A DNA stretch of 64,000 nucleotides from Galaxea fascicularis (taxonomy: Eukaryota; Cnidaria; Anthozoa; Scleractinia; Euphylliidae), in assembly GCA_948470475.1 (NCBI GenBank), contig OX419341.1, forward strand, positions 4,216,853-4,280,852, read 5' to 3'. The stretch's first letter is position 1, and the number at the start of each line of letters is the position of its first letter. The notes below the pieces were generated by a model. It was not told the DNA's origin. It worked only from the letters and a program-made list of their open reading frames with translations, and did no database searches. Below are positions 33,200 through 45,100 of the stretch, piece by piece. The position numbers were made by a program, and so were the translations under genes.

Positions 33200-35540
33200 T
33201 TTTTATCATCTTGGCTAAATTTCATCCAAATCTGGTTAATCTGGATTAAGATTAATTCGCTCGAATGACGGGGATACCAAACGTGGTCATACTGGCGATA
33301 AACAGAACGCAACCGAGGAACCCCCTGAAAAGGATACGTGTCAAACAAACATCTGTCATTCATTCGCGTGAACGTTACTTCTACGTTCAGCGGACTTATT
33401 TATATTCTGGTTATTATGGGAAAACTAAAATGAGTTTGATGCCCCCCTGGCAAAACGAATCGAAGGACAAGAAATTGCTTCGAATGCTGATGTGAACTAA
33501 CTACGCAATTCGAAAAATGTTAGAAGGCTGCTATATTCCTAACTTGGAATTAGCGAATTTCGACATCTTTAACTATCTCCATTCACTCATTTTGCAAATT
33601 TTCTTCTGTCAATTGGTTCAATGACAGCGAGAAAAACTGACCCCCATGCAATGCTTTACAGTAACCTTGAAATAAAAAAACTCTTGCACTCTATAACTTT
33701 TTGTAGATACAAGGTTTGTGCATTATTTGATCATCGTTAAGTTGTTTCCGTTCTCATAACGCTGGATCATGCGGCTTTCCAACCCATGATCAGCCACGCC
33801 CTCTTTGACGAAGCGCCTCCTCTGATCAATACGTTTTTAATAAACCTCCCGGGGTTTTTTGTTCGAGTAAATGATGGCACTACAGTACTTGCGAACGCTT
33901 TGATGTGATTTTTCAATGTAAGTTGTTTATATGTCCGTGAAATGAGGATAAGCAAGTTTGTAACCATCAAATGGAGCCGATGTGCCTGGGGGCTTTACTA
34001 GCTTCATTGGAAATTAAAAATTAAAAACTTGAATGGGCTGAATTATTAGAAACAACATCCTGTCTAAAGTTTAATGATTTGACTTAATTTGAGAGGACTC
34101 GTGAAAGGGTGTTGGAAGTTGTAGCTACCCCGAGAGTCCTTGTTTTTCGTGATTCCAGTACATCGGCAATTCGATTCTTTCGGCAACCATGCTGAAATAG
34201 AAAAGAAAAAAAAGGCACCAGTATACCAGGTTGGCTTCTAACAGAAAAAGGTTAATCATTTCTTAACACGCAGAAGAAATGCCCATGCAGAAACAAAATC
34301 ATGCCCCGTCGAAGTAACCGTTTTAACGAAAATTCCCAGCGTTCGGACATGATTTAGGCAAATTGACCGAAAAGTCTTTCAGTTTTACCATCTTTTAAAA
34401 ATACTCTAAAGGGAAAAACTGGAGTTGGACTGAAAAAAAAGTATTGCGAAACTCGGTAATAACGAAGTCTCCTCCACCCTTTTGGCTTCTCACGCATATT
34501 CAAAGTTATGCGGGTACGTTGCTGGAAAACGGTGTAATGTTCAATAGGGAAACAAGATGTCCGTGCAGCTCGAAGTCACTGTTAACGTTATTTTCATCTT
34601 TAATTAGTGTTGCGGTATAAACGCAACGACTGTACGAAACGATGAAGAAACCGAGACGTTTGGTGAAAAATGAAGTTGGAAATAAAGGATCTAAAGCCAT
34701 ATTACAAACTTAAGTGAATGTTTGCAACAAGATGCCTTTACGGTTATGAAATTGTTAGCGGATATGTACCTTGACAGTTAAACGAATTTCGCAGGTATTG
34801 TAGTTCTTAACATGTATTTCCTTTTTCTCGGAAAAAAGATATCTTTACTGCTGCTGAGCAGCAGTAACATTCAGAAAACTTCCTCGGGCTTTATGGAATG
34901 ACTAAACGATCGATCTTGAATCGGATATTTTTATCTGAAGCTGAAAATAAACTGAGACACAATAAACACAGTTAAAAATAGCCGAGACATATAACTTTTA
35001 CGTCGTTTCACGCATTCAAGGAAATTCTAACTTTCTCCTCTAAAGATAAAAATTTGCACTCAGGCTAACCGTTAAAAGGTTCTCTAAATGTAGCAATTTC
35101 TATACTGATAACGGTTGCTATGATGGACTTATTACAGCAACCTACAAGAGCATGGCTTCAAAAATTGTTGCCCTGAAGCTGACCAAGAAAAGTCACATAA
35201 TATTTACAATTCTTCGTGTGTTTGAATATATAACACTGTTCAAATTTTCGTGTGTGTTTCCTAAAAGCATGTAATTGTTTATAGGCGAACAAACGTAGCT
35301 CGGTTGGATGAGACAACCTTCGAGGCAGATGTTTTTTTTGTGATCTTTGCCACAAAGATACTTTCGCAGCACGGCTTTTCCGTAAGTTTCAAACTGTTAG
35401 ATGATTTTTATACCTGGCTATAAACTTCTCTGTCACGAACAAACACATAAACAAGCTAAGCTATATGTAAACGCACCTAATGTAAAACTGCTTCGGGCTT
35501 TCATATATCGCACGCATAATCCGCTATGTTCGACTTGGTT
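33200..35540. other. Intergenic, no gene recognised
   Basis: Low-complexity AT-rich DNA with homopolymer runs. Short frames on both strands lack starts, splice sites or protein patterns. It lies between the ends of OTUD4 (+) and the 35549-37264 gene (-), which converge here. Confidence 0.4.
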
Positions 35541-35548
35541 TAATGTTT

Positions 35549-37264
35549 TTACCTTGATTTCATAAATATACTTCCGTTGTTTGAGTTAATGCGCGGTAGG
35601 TAAGTTTTACGTTGAATTTTCACGTTCAGTGCTGCCTGGTTTAACGCCCCCAATTCGTTGGTTTGATCTTTAGTGGTCTGTGAAGAAACAGGATTAGAAA
35701 TTACGGGAAGTTTAAAACTTTCCTGTTGTTGTTGCTGGAATTCGACTGCCTCGGTAGTTAGTTTATTTCGCTGTCTGGGGCTGCTGCTTTTTGCTGCATA
35801 TCGTTTTGAAGGTTCGTCCTTTCTGAACTGTGAAAAATGATTAAACTCTGGCATACTTGAGCTTCTTCGCTCTGGCATACTTGAGCTTCTTCGCGTCGAA
35901 CCTTTCTCAGTTACAGTTTTATCGGGCGAGTCGGTCATTTCAGCTTCAAATTCTAAATCACTTTTCCTTTCCTTTCGTGTCCATGTTGATTGACAGCTTT
36001 CTTCAGCTTTCACCAGCTGTAAACCACTAGTGGCTACTAAGCCTTTGAAAACTCCATTGTGATTTTCGATAAATGGCAACGAAGTGCTGCGTTTTCGTTG
36101 CGGCTGCTTCTTCTGTTTTACGTACTTTTCTGTCGTGACTGGAAACAGATCGTCATCATTCCCATTATCACTTTGTAAGTTGTCATTAGCGTAATTGCCG
36201 ATTTTGCCGTCCTCCATTTCCGCCATCAACATTAAATGATAATCATGAAGTGTAGCAAAGCAATACTCTTGATCCTCGGCAATCTGCCACACGGCCTCTA
36301 ACAAATATTCCAAGAACTACTACAGAGAGATGTGAGACTTCACATTTTGTTGACATCCCCGACAATGTCTTTCATATTATCGCACACTTCCGCTAATGTT
36401 ATGATTTCAATTCTTTACGCTTGGTTGATAAGATTACATAATTATTCCTTTGCCCAAAAACGTCGCCGTTTGGGTATCGAAAATGAATGCCCGGCTAAAG
36501 TTTTAAATATTTAAAGCGGCTTTCATATACACAGACGTTTGTTGATGACTTCATTTTTAATTTTTCAATTGCAAGGATTTAAAAACAAAAAAAAAAACTT
36601 CAAGAAACTATTATTTTGCTCGGTCATGTTAAAAAAGACGGCCGGGTGATAAAAAAAATATTGTTTGCATAACATTCTCTTTTAGTGTTGTTGCTAAAGA
36701 ATTCTTCGCGCCCCTCATTGGCTAGATCATAAACTTTCAATCGATGCTGTCTATAATCGTACCGGCAGGTGGGCAAAGCAAACGCTGCGGTGGTTTTGCT
36801 GTGTACTTTGTTACACTTTCAATATTATTCCAAACTTAATTAGCTGTTTTTCTAATTTCAAAGCTCAACTCAGCTTCGTGTCGGAAAAATTGAGCCCCCT
36901 TGCTTGCAGGTGCCGCTGAGACACTGTGAATCAGCGGAATTTTGGTCCTAGCAAGCAGCATTTTTAACAAGCCAGATTTCGATATATCTCGGGTGCAAGC
37001 GTTTTTCGATCACCTAATAATTACTTGACGTCTTAAGGCTAAACTAGCATGAAACTGATCGACTGCCACACGCTCTCGGCGACTCTTTCTGACATCTGTT
37101 GTTAAATTTCGTGAAAATTGAACACATCTTAGCTTTTTCTCAGTTTGATCTCTTTGGTCTCCGCTTGAATGTTGCGCTAGCGTTTCGAGGAATTTACGCA
37201 AGACGATAGATAAACTTATGACTAAGCACAGAGCGAACTCTACAGATAAAACTCTCGTTCTCAT
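35549..37264 (-). CDS. Unrecognised protein, disordered C-terminus with duplicated RRSSSMPE motif
   Basis: Proposed minus-strand exons are 37264-37025 and 36316-35549, joined in phase 0 (donor CAA/GTAATT; acceptor after a pyrimidine-rich run ending TAGTAG), giving 335 residues. Exon 2 is the strong part: 255 open codons, with no ATG at its left end, so it must be spliced or start at an internal Met. Exon 1 is weaker: MRTRV followed by a hydrophobic stretch (FALCLVISLSIVL) that could be a signal anchor, then basic sequence. Exon 2 has an acidic region (DNGNDDD), a basic patch (KQKKQPQRKRSTSLP), a tandem RRSSSMPE/RRSSSMPEF and a QQQQQ run. The RRSSS repeats look like basophilic-kinase sites. 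I do not recognise a family. It is divergent from the OSCA-A gene 857 bases away. Confidence 0.5.
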
Positions 37265-38120
37265 TTGGCCCAAGTGCTGAGGGTTGAAAAAACTTTCGAG
37301 CAACTCTCACTAAGTCTCAGGCTCGTTTGGTCTATACCCAAGCAGTTTCTGTTCTTGTTGCAAATTTAGCTGTCAAACAGGCTATTTTTAGAGAATAATA
37401 TTAGAAAACAATAGTGTGAGAACTGAGGAAATTGTCCTTCATTCTCTAGTCCGCGGTGGTATAAAGGGCGATTTGCAGGGTACGATTTGTCGCGCGTCTT
37501 GGCGTATGCGACACAACGTAGAACAAAGCTGTGCCGTGTGAATGCTCCTACGACTTCTCTACCACAGACGCACGCGGCCTAAAATTTGTCGTAGGATTTT
37601 GAATCATGTTTTAAAACCATACGACAGTCGTAGGTATAGGTAAATTGAATGACAAGTATCGTATACGATTTTTTGCATGGTGCGAGCAGCGCACGCTACA
37701 GAAGTTGCATGCGACCGTCGTAAGCAAAAATCGTACCGTGAGTATAGTCGTGCCGTGACAAATATAAAAGTTCTTCAGTTGAGTTGAATGTCAAGGGTAC
37801 TGCACCCAAACGGCATCAATGTTGGTTTTAGGAGTTATAAAATCAGGAGCCCAACCCATTGCCACGAATAGCGACTGTCACCATATGGACTGTCATATGG
37901 TAATCACAGGACTGTCCGCAGACCGTAGAAGACGCACATTATGCGTTGACTGTCCTAGTCTCAGTCTCTTTACCGTGAATTTACCAAAAACATGGCGGGC
38001 ACACATGATCATCGTGCGCTCTGTAAGCTGACATCAAGTTTAATACTTTCTTAATCGATATCGCGGGTTTAATTTCTCCGATTGCTTTGATCACCAAGAC
38101 TGAAAAAACACGCAAGAAAG
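37265..38120. other. Intergenic region between divergent genes; possible degraded repeat
   Basis: Sequence 37450-37760 is rich in scattered TCGTA/TACGA words in both orientations (GGTACGATTTGTCG, CGTAGGATTTT, AAAATCGTACCG), suggesting a decayed inverted-repeat element. No TATA box was identified near the OSCA-A start at 38121. Confidence 0.35.
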
Positions 38121-39091
38121 ATGGAGACTCTATTACAACTAAGGAATTATTCGCTCGCAGCTATAGATAAAGTCGAAAGTACAAGTGGCAAAAACAGCTC
38201 TTACAATGGATCTGAAAGCACAAATAAGTTTGTGTCCTCTTTTGTCATCAATCTCGGAGTCGCTTTGGTGGCGATTTCTGTGTTCTCTTTCTTACGACCT
38301 AGACTAAAAAGAATCTACTCCCCGCGACAACTTTTGCTAGACATGAGGTTTCCTCTAGGAAAGCTCCCGCATTCGTTTTTTGCGTGGGGAATTCCAGCCT
38401 TCATGGCCAACGACGACGATGTTTTCTATTATGCTGGTATAGACGCTCTTGTTTACATGCGATTTTTAAAGCTTTGCGTTAAGATATCGCTGGTGATCAT
38501 GCCGTACGGAATTGCCGTTCTTTTGCCCTTAAACTATTATGGCAGAGGAGGGTTAGAGGGACTTGACAAGGTTGCATTGTCCAATGTGAAAGCACAGTCT
38601 TCCAAAGTGTGGGCGCATTTGGTGGCAGCATGGTTTTATACCGTGATTATTTGTTATCTTTTGTACGAGGAGTGGAAAGTCTACATCATGTATCGACAAG
38701 AATACCTCTCCACCGGAAAAGGCCACCAGTACGCAATACTCATCAGAGATGTTCCACTGAAGGTGAGTATTACAAAACTAAGCTTCAACATCACAAATTC
38801 CCGCACCCCCTCCCCCTTGGCAGTTTGAACTTTTACAATTTGGCTTGTTGAAATCCCCTCCCCACTAAGGGATGCAACTCGAGTTCAGAAATTTAGTCAT
38901 TGCCATTTAATTTCTGTGCCGACAAGTCCATCTGACTAATTGATATTAGAAGTAAGGTGGACCAATGTGCCAAATTCCATTTACTCTAGATTTTTAGAAA
39001 GCCTTCAATTAATAGGCTGTTGATACAATGAATAGGGTAATCTGAAGATTGGGGTTATAGACGTTATTCATAAATGGCTGCCAATTCATCA

Positions 39092-39122
<31 letters not shown>

Positions 39123-42100
39123 AGCCTCACTAGCATGTGCTAACTTGAAAAGAATTCTTGCTCTAATGTGAGGCTTGGTAGGCTAATTTGCACAATAACA
39201 AAACACAAATAAAACAGCCGCCATTTATGAATAAGGTCTATAGGGTCTGTGTAGTTCTGCGAATAAAGTAAAATCCTTTACCGAAATTTTTAAGGCTCGG
39301 AAATCTGCTTGGGATTTTTTGGGGGGTTAATTTTTGGTCCAGGGGTTTTTTGCGGTCTCAAGTTTTTCCCCCATTCAATCATCCTCGTCACTTGAAATCC
39401 AGAGTACCCCCCCTGGGTGTTGAATTTACTAGGATTTAGCTCAGATTTGGCATTTGACTGCCATTTAATTTATTTTCTTCCTGTTTTTCAATGCCTTGCA
39501 GAAAACATCCTTAGATACGACACACATTTACACAAGTGAAAATAAGCTGCTTATTAGAACTTAACAGTTCCAAGGGCTTTCTTGTATTGTAAAGGTCATC
39601 CATACTTTGTCGTATCTTCCATTTGGTTTAATGAAGACATCCTGCAACACATACTGCAACTTCTTCTTCACTAATTTTTATTTCTTTGTGATAAAATTAG
39701 TTCCAAAATGAGCAATGTATGAAGAGCTACATTGAAGAACTTTTCCCAGACCAGGTATGTTGCGGCAATTTTGCATTTTGATGTACAGGAGATTCCATTG
39801 ATCATTGACACTAGTAAGTAATTAATCTTCTTCAAATGCTCTAGTTAAGGAGTCATAGCTGTTACTATACTTGGGAAATATCTCAATTAAGTTTATTGCT
39901 TTTCTTACTCAAACACGCGTCTGTGAAATTCCCAGATTTAACGAGAGCACGCCTTAGCTGTATTAAAGGAGGTGACTTTTCCTTCAGTCATTGAGTAAGT
40001 AGCATCCATCAAGGCCTTTGATAAGATGTTAATTTTGATGGTAAACAAAGGCCTTGGTGGATACTACTAATATTGTTTAAATTGTCAAGTTTTGAGCTTT
40101 AACATCTCATTGCTCAAAACTTGAGAATTAAAAAAAACTCTTGACTTGAGTTGATTAAAGAAAGCTGTTATTTTTAAATTAAGTTTTATTCTAACTTGAT
40201 TGTTTTTCTAGATTGAAGATGTTATAGTAGTTGAAGATCTCTCAAAATGGCAGAAATTGATAGATAAACATGACAGCACAGTTTGGAAACTTGAACACTC
40301 TAAAGTAAGCAGTCTTTATTGTGCTTTGTTTTACAACACTGATGCGTAGAGAACAAGGGGTATCTATTCAATCAAGCAAGAACATTGCTAGAACTACACT
40401 TTCTGTAATTATTGAAACTAGCAAATGGTTGATTTAGCACTGTTGAACATGTACAGTACTTTTTACTGATGTGGTTGCAGTGGTGTTTGATCAGAAGATG
40501 GGAGGTTAAGTGATTCATGGCTACATTGAATTGTGCATTACTGGCGCTGGGGGGGGGGGGGAGGGGGGCAATACCGCAAATGGCTTTATCATCCCATTAA
40601 TGGGGAGTAGCAGTATTGCAATATTCCCAAGACTAGCACCCATTCAGGGGGGGGGGACAATACTGTAAATTGCTTTATCATCCCATTCATGGGGAGGAGC
40701 AGTATTGTAGTATTCCCAAGACTAGCACCCACTCAGGGGGAGGGGGGGAGGGAAGTAGCAATACTGCAAGTTTTGCTTTATTCTACATGTCTTATGATTG
40801 ACTAGCATTCCATCAAGCATGGAGAAGTGATCCTCATATTCTGTACTTCATGTGGCTGTCCTGTGGTGGACAAGTATCTCATCCAGGCAGGGAGTTTTAT
40901 CACTTTGTGTTGGGCATCCTGTGATGGGCTTGAATCCCATACATAGGGAGTAGAAATATACTTTGTGCAGGGTATCTGGAAAGCCCACGTTGCATAAGCC
41001 CCATGGTTTCTTTGGGCTTTCCTGCCATTTTTTAACAAAATCTCCATTTGTATTACAATAGGGTGGCAAATAAAAACACAAAAAGAACATTCCATACAAG
41101 TTGGAGGAGGAATGATTCTTGTTTTGTGTAGTGGAATCAAGTGGTGGCCCATGCAGTCATATGGGCCACTCAATCTCAAAGTATGACTTCACTTCCTGTG
41201 GTTGCAGCTGAATTCATTGGTCACAGTCTCTTTTTCTTCTTATTTGATTACAGGCAATTTATGAGAAGACTGGGGAGAGACCAACCCATAGATCTTATCC
41301 TTGTCGAACAGAATTGGACTCCATCACAAGTTATGAAAGTGATTTGACGGTAAACCATGAAAGCAGTATTAGATTGGAATTGTGTGGTTTCAGAAAATAT
41401 TATATCTCTTACCCACCACGGAAGGTTTTATGGCATTCTCACCACAATAGTTTCATTCCACTGTGTGCAACCATTGCCTGCAACCATCTCTCTTTCTACC
41501 CAAGAACAATACCTCAATGGAACAATGTGCACCATTCCATTATTTAAGTCAGGCCAAAGAAGAGTGAATTTCAGGGAACTTGAGATTTTAGGCCTAATTG
41601 TCACTTACACCTTTTTTGCACCAAGCTCTTCAATTCTTCTACTCTTTAAAAGTTTAAATTAAACAGTTACCGGTAATATTGTCAGTGTGCCATAAACATG
41701 CCCCCCACCCCACCCCACCCCCCTCTCCCCTTCCAACCAATAATCCTCTGACCAGTACATGGTCTATGAGGGACAAGTTGTAATGGAAAATTGGAAAATA
41801 ATAACTACATTTAGGCTGTATCATTATTTTGGACTGAGCACCTTGACTGTCATAATTTCATATTTAATTGTACAGGAATTGCAGATGAAGCTCGAGGCAG
41901 AAATGCACCGAGAGCATGCCACACTCCCTTGTGCTTTTGTCATTTTCCGCTGTCTTCGTAATGCGGCCACAGCTGTGCAGGTGAGCTGGACCACCTGTCC
42001 ACTGGGGATGAATGTAACACCAGCACCAGAGGTGTCAAATGTGATTTGGAACAACCTCTCCAGTGGATTGTGGAGAAGGTAATTTGCGATTTTCATAGAT

Positions 42101-45100
42101 GAAGTATCCAGAGGGGCATACACTTCAACTACACACTGTTTTTCCAAGTTTTATTGCTAGACAGTCTTTACTTTTATGTTCTCCGACAGGAAATTTTGCA
42201 CAGTTCTCATCTATGGAGCCGTATTTTTTCTGGTGTTTTTCTGGTCCATCCCTGTTGGTGTTATCTCATCAATGATCACTTTAAAATGCATCGCACAAGT
42301 GGTTCCTTTCTTAGAACCAGGTGAGCTAAAGTATGATTATCTCTTGGGTTTTAAGTCCTTGTCCACACAGGTGTGTCTTGTAATCTCTGGAGAAAAATAA
42401 GGCGCACATGCAAGAGAGGAGCTACGTGTGGAGAACAGCTCCTTCCTGATGCATTTCAATGTAACTTGCACCTCCAGCACCAGTTACATAGGCTGTGTGG
42501 AAAATAACGTTTTTCAAAACATGTTTTTAATCCATGCATATCTGAATCCATTTAATTCACTTTCCATGTGTAAGCAATTGAACAACAAACATTTTGAAAC
42601 TTTTTTTTAGTGAATGCTTTCGATTTTGTTTGATCTTTTTTCGAAAACATCCGGTTTTCCTGTTCACTTTCAAAGCTCTGTACGAGTATTCTTCCCTTTA
42701 AGAAACTTTGTATTCATTTTGGCTGCATTTTTGAAAATATTTTGTTATCGGCATGCAGCATAAACAATGATACTCCCAGACACCTAATGCAAAGAAAACT
42801 GGAATTAAATTCAGCAACTGTGAATAACAGGCTGTTATTTCTTTATTTACATCAGTTTATTAAACTTTTTTCATTTTCATTTTAGTTTTAAACTATTCAG
42901 CACTTCTGAGAGGAATCATTGAGGGATTTTTTTCTAGTGTTGTGCTTTGGGTATTCTTTGCTATTTTACCGTTGGTAAGTTTCTTGACTTTAATTTTAAT
43001 TTTAGGGCTGGGGGGGGGGCTTCCCCCCTCACTTTTTTGGGGGGGATTGAATCACTACTTCTTTTTACTCAAGTGAACCAAGTCTATGTTTTACAAATAA
43101 GTACATTATTTTATTTTATGTCAAATATACGGATCTCTAAGGGAACGCTGCCTTTTTCTGATTTGTCCTTTCGATCCAATTTAGTTTATTGAGGGTTTTC
43201 TCGTACAAACACGGCCGGATGAGGCAGTTTGTCGTTAGGTTTGTTCCTGAACAGAATAAAAAGGATCCATCTCTAGATCCATTTCTAGCCACTTTAGAAG
43301 CCTTAAATTTCAAATTTTCCCGGGGGAGCATGTCCCCGGACCCCCCGAGTTGGCTCATCCTTAAGCTTTCACATTAGCCCCCTGACTCGAAAATCCACTC
43401 CACGGTCCCCGACTGAACTGCTTTCAATACCCTTTATTGTGGCATTGAATAGTTCCTCGAATTCGTTATGAACACAATACCACCAGGGCAGCATGCAGGG
43501 GTTTCAATTAAATTTGAAGTAGGCAGCTGGTTAGAGAAAAGTAACCGACTTTTCTGTAATGTAATACAAAGAATCTTTCTTTAATTATTTAAATTTAAGG
43601 GGAAAAGTAGCTGACTTCTGTAGTAGCCGACGCTTTTCGTTGGCCGTTGGTGCTTTTTGAAAGCACTGAGCACGTATTTTTTAGTGCATGTGGCTGCTGT
43701 GACTGTAACCTTGAGTTATTTTCGATATAAAAGCCTCAATGTCAGCATACATATTTTTCTCACTATCCTCTCTATATTTTTAGAAAATCACCATTCCATC
43801 AGTGATGATCTTTCGTGATCATGTTATTTATTCGTATGACTTGCCTTAGTTTTCTCAAGTAATTGTGTCAGATTGGGGTTTATCAATAAAGGAAAGGGTT
43901 AATACCTCAAGTTGACTTCAAATCATCTGTGGGTATATTTTTGTTAAATTTCACCTTTTTCCGCAGATTTTAGAGAGACTCACCAAACAGGAGGGTATAG
44001 CCTCTCAAAGTGAAGTTGACAGATCTGTGTTGGGAAAACTCTTCATCTTTGTGGTAATCTGGCGAGCCGAGCGTTCAATTCCTTCTTTTTCATTGTGTCC
44101 ATTTCTATAAATAGAGCAGTTTTGAATTGAGTGTCGTAAATCAAGAACCAAAGCAATTACTCCAGCCAATCACAACAGACCAAAACAGTGCGATGAGCCA
44201 ATCTGAATACGAACAAATAGGCCATTTCCAAATTACCTCAGGCCTCGTTTTCAAAGCGAGTGTAGGTGCTCATCCTTTCATATACAAATAGATTTTTATT
44301 CACGTGAAATGAGTTTCATTTGCGTGTGAATGAAAGGTGATTTGCATATGAAAGGTGAGCACCTAGACTCGCTTTGAAAAAGAGGCCTAAGGTAATTCGA
44401 AAATGGCCTATTCAATGTAACCGGCTTAAAGCGCGGGAAAACGCACGCTTGTAAGGTTTTCGTTTTGGTTAAGTTCAGCTTCAGGTCAATTCAGTTATTT
44501 ATTTTCTAATAAATAAGGTGTACAAATTTGACATGCCCACAGGTAGTTAATGCTCATCTAGGTGGGCCATGTCTTGACTAAAGAAAGTAGGTAGGCGAGT
44601 TTTGGTTGAGAAAGTTGCGCGAATTTTGCTGGCCAATCAGAGAGCGAGGTTATGCAGAACCAAAGCAAATGCAATTATGCACCAGTCAATTCCAGAGGTA
44701 TCCTCTCATCTAAAAACTGCCCTATAAAGGTTATATTAAGGCTTGACATTAGTAGAATGTTAACAATCCCCTATTTTTCCATGTGATTGTCGTAAAAATG
44801 CTCTTCGATCAAACTTCCGCCGTCGTGGTTTTAATGGCAAGCGAATCCTGGGGAGGGCATTAAGAAGATGTTACGCTTTCGATCCGGTCAGGTTGCTATT
44901 ACAAACTAACATGATGGAAGTTCAATTGATGCCTTACGGTTCGGTTGTCAGACATAACAGTAGACGACTGTAAACAGTCTGTAAGTAAAGCCCTCCTTTC
45001 TTTTCACAGATTGTAAATCAGTTTCTGTTCCTTACTGCTGCATCCGCTGCTCTGACAACGCTGAAGGAGATCATCCAAAAACCGGCAGAGATCCCTAGCT

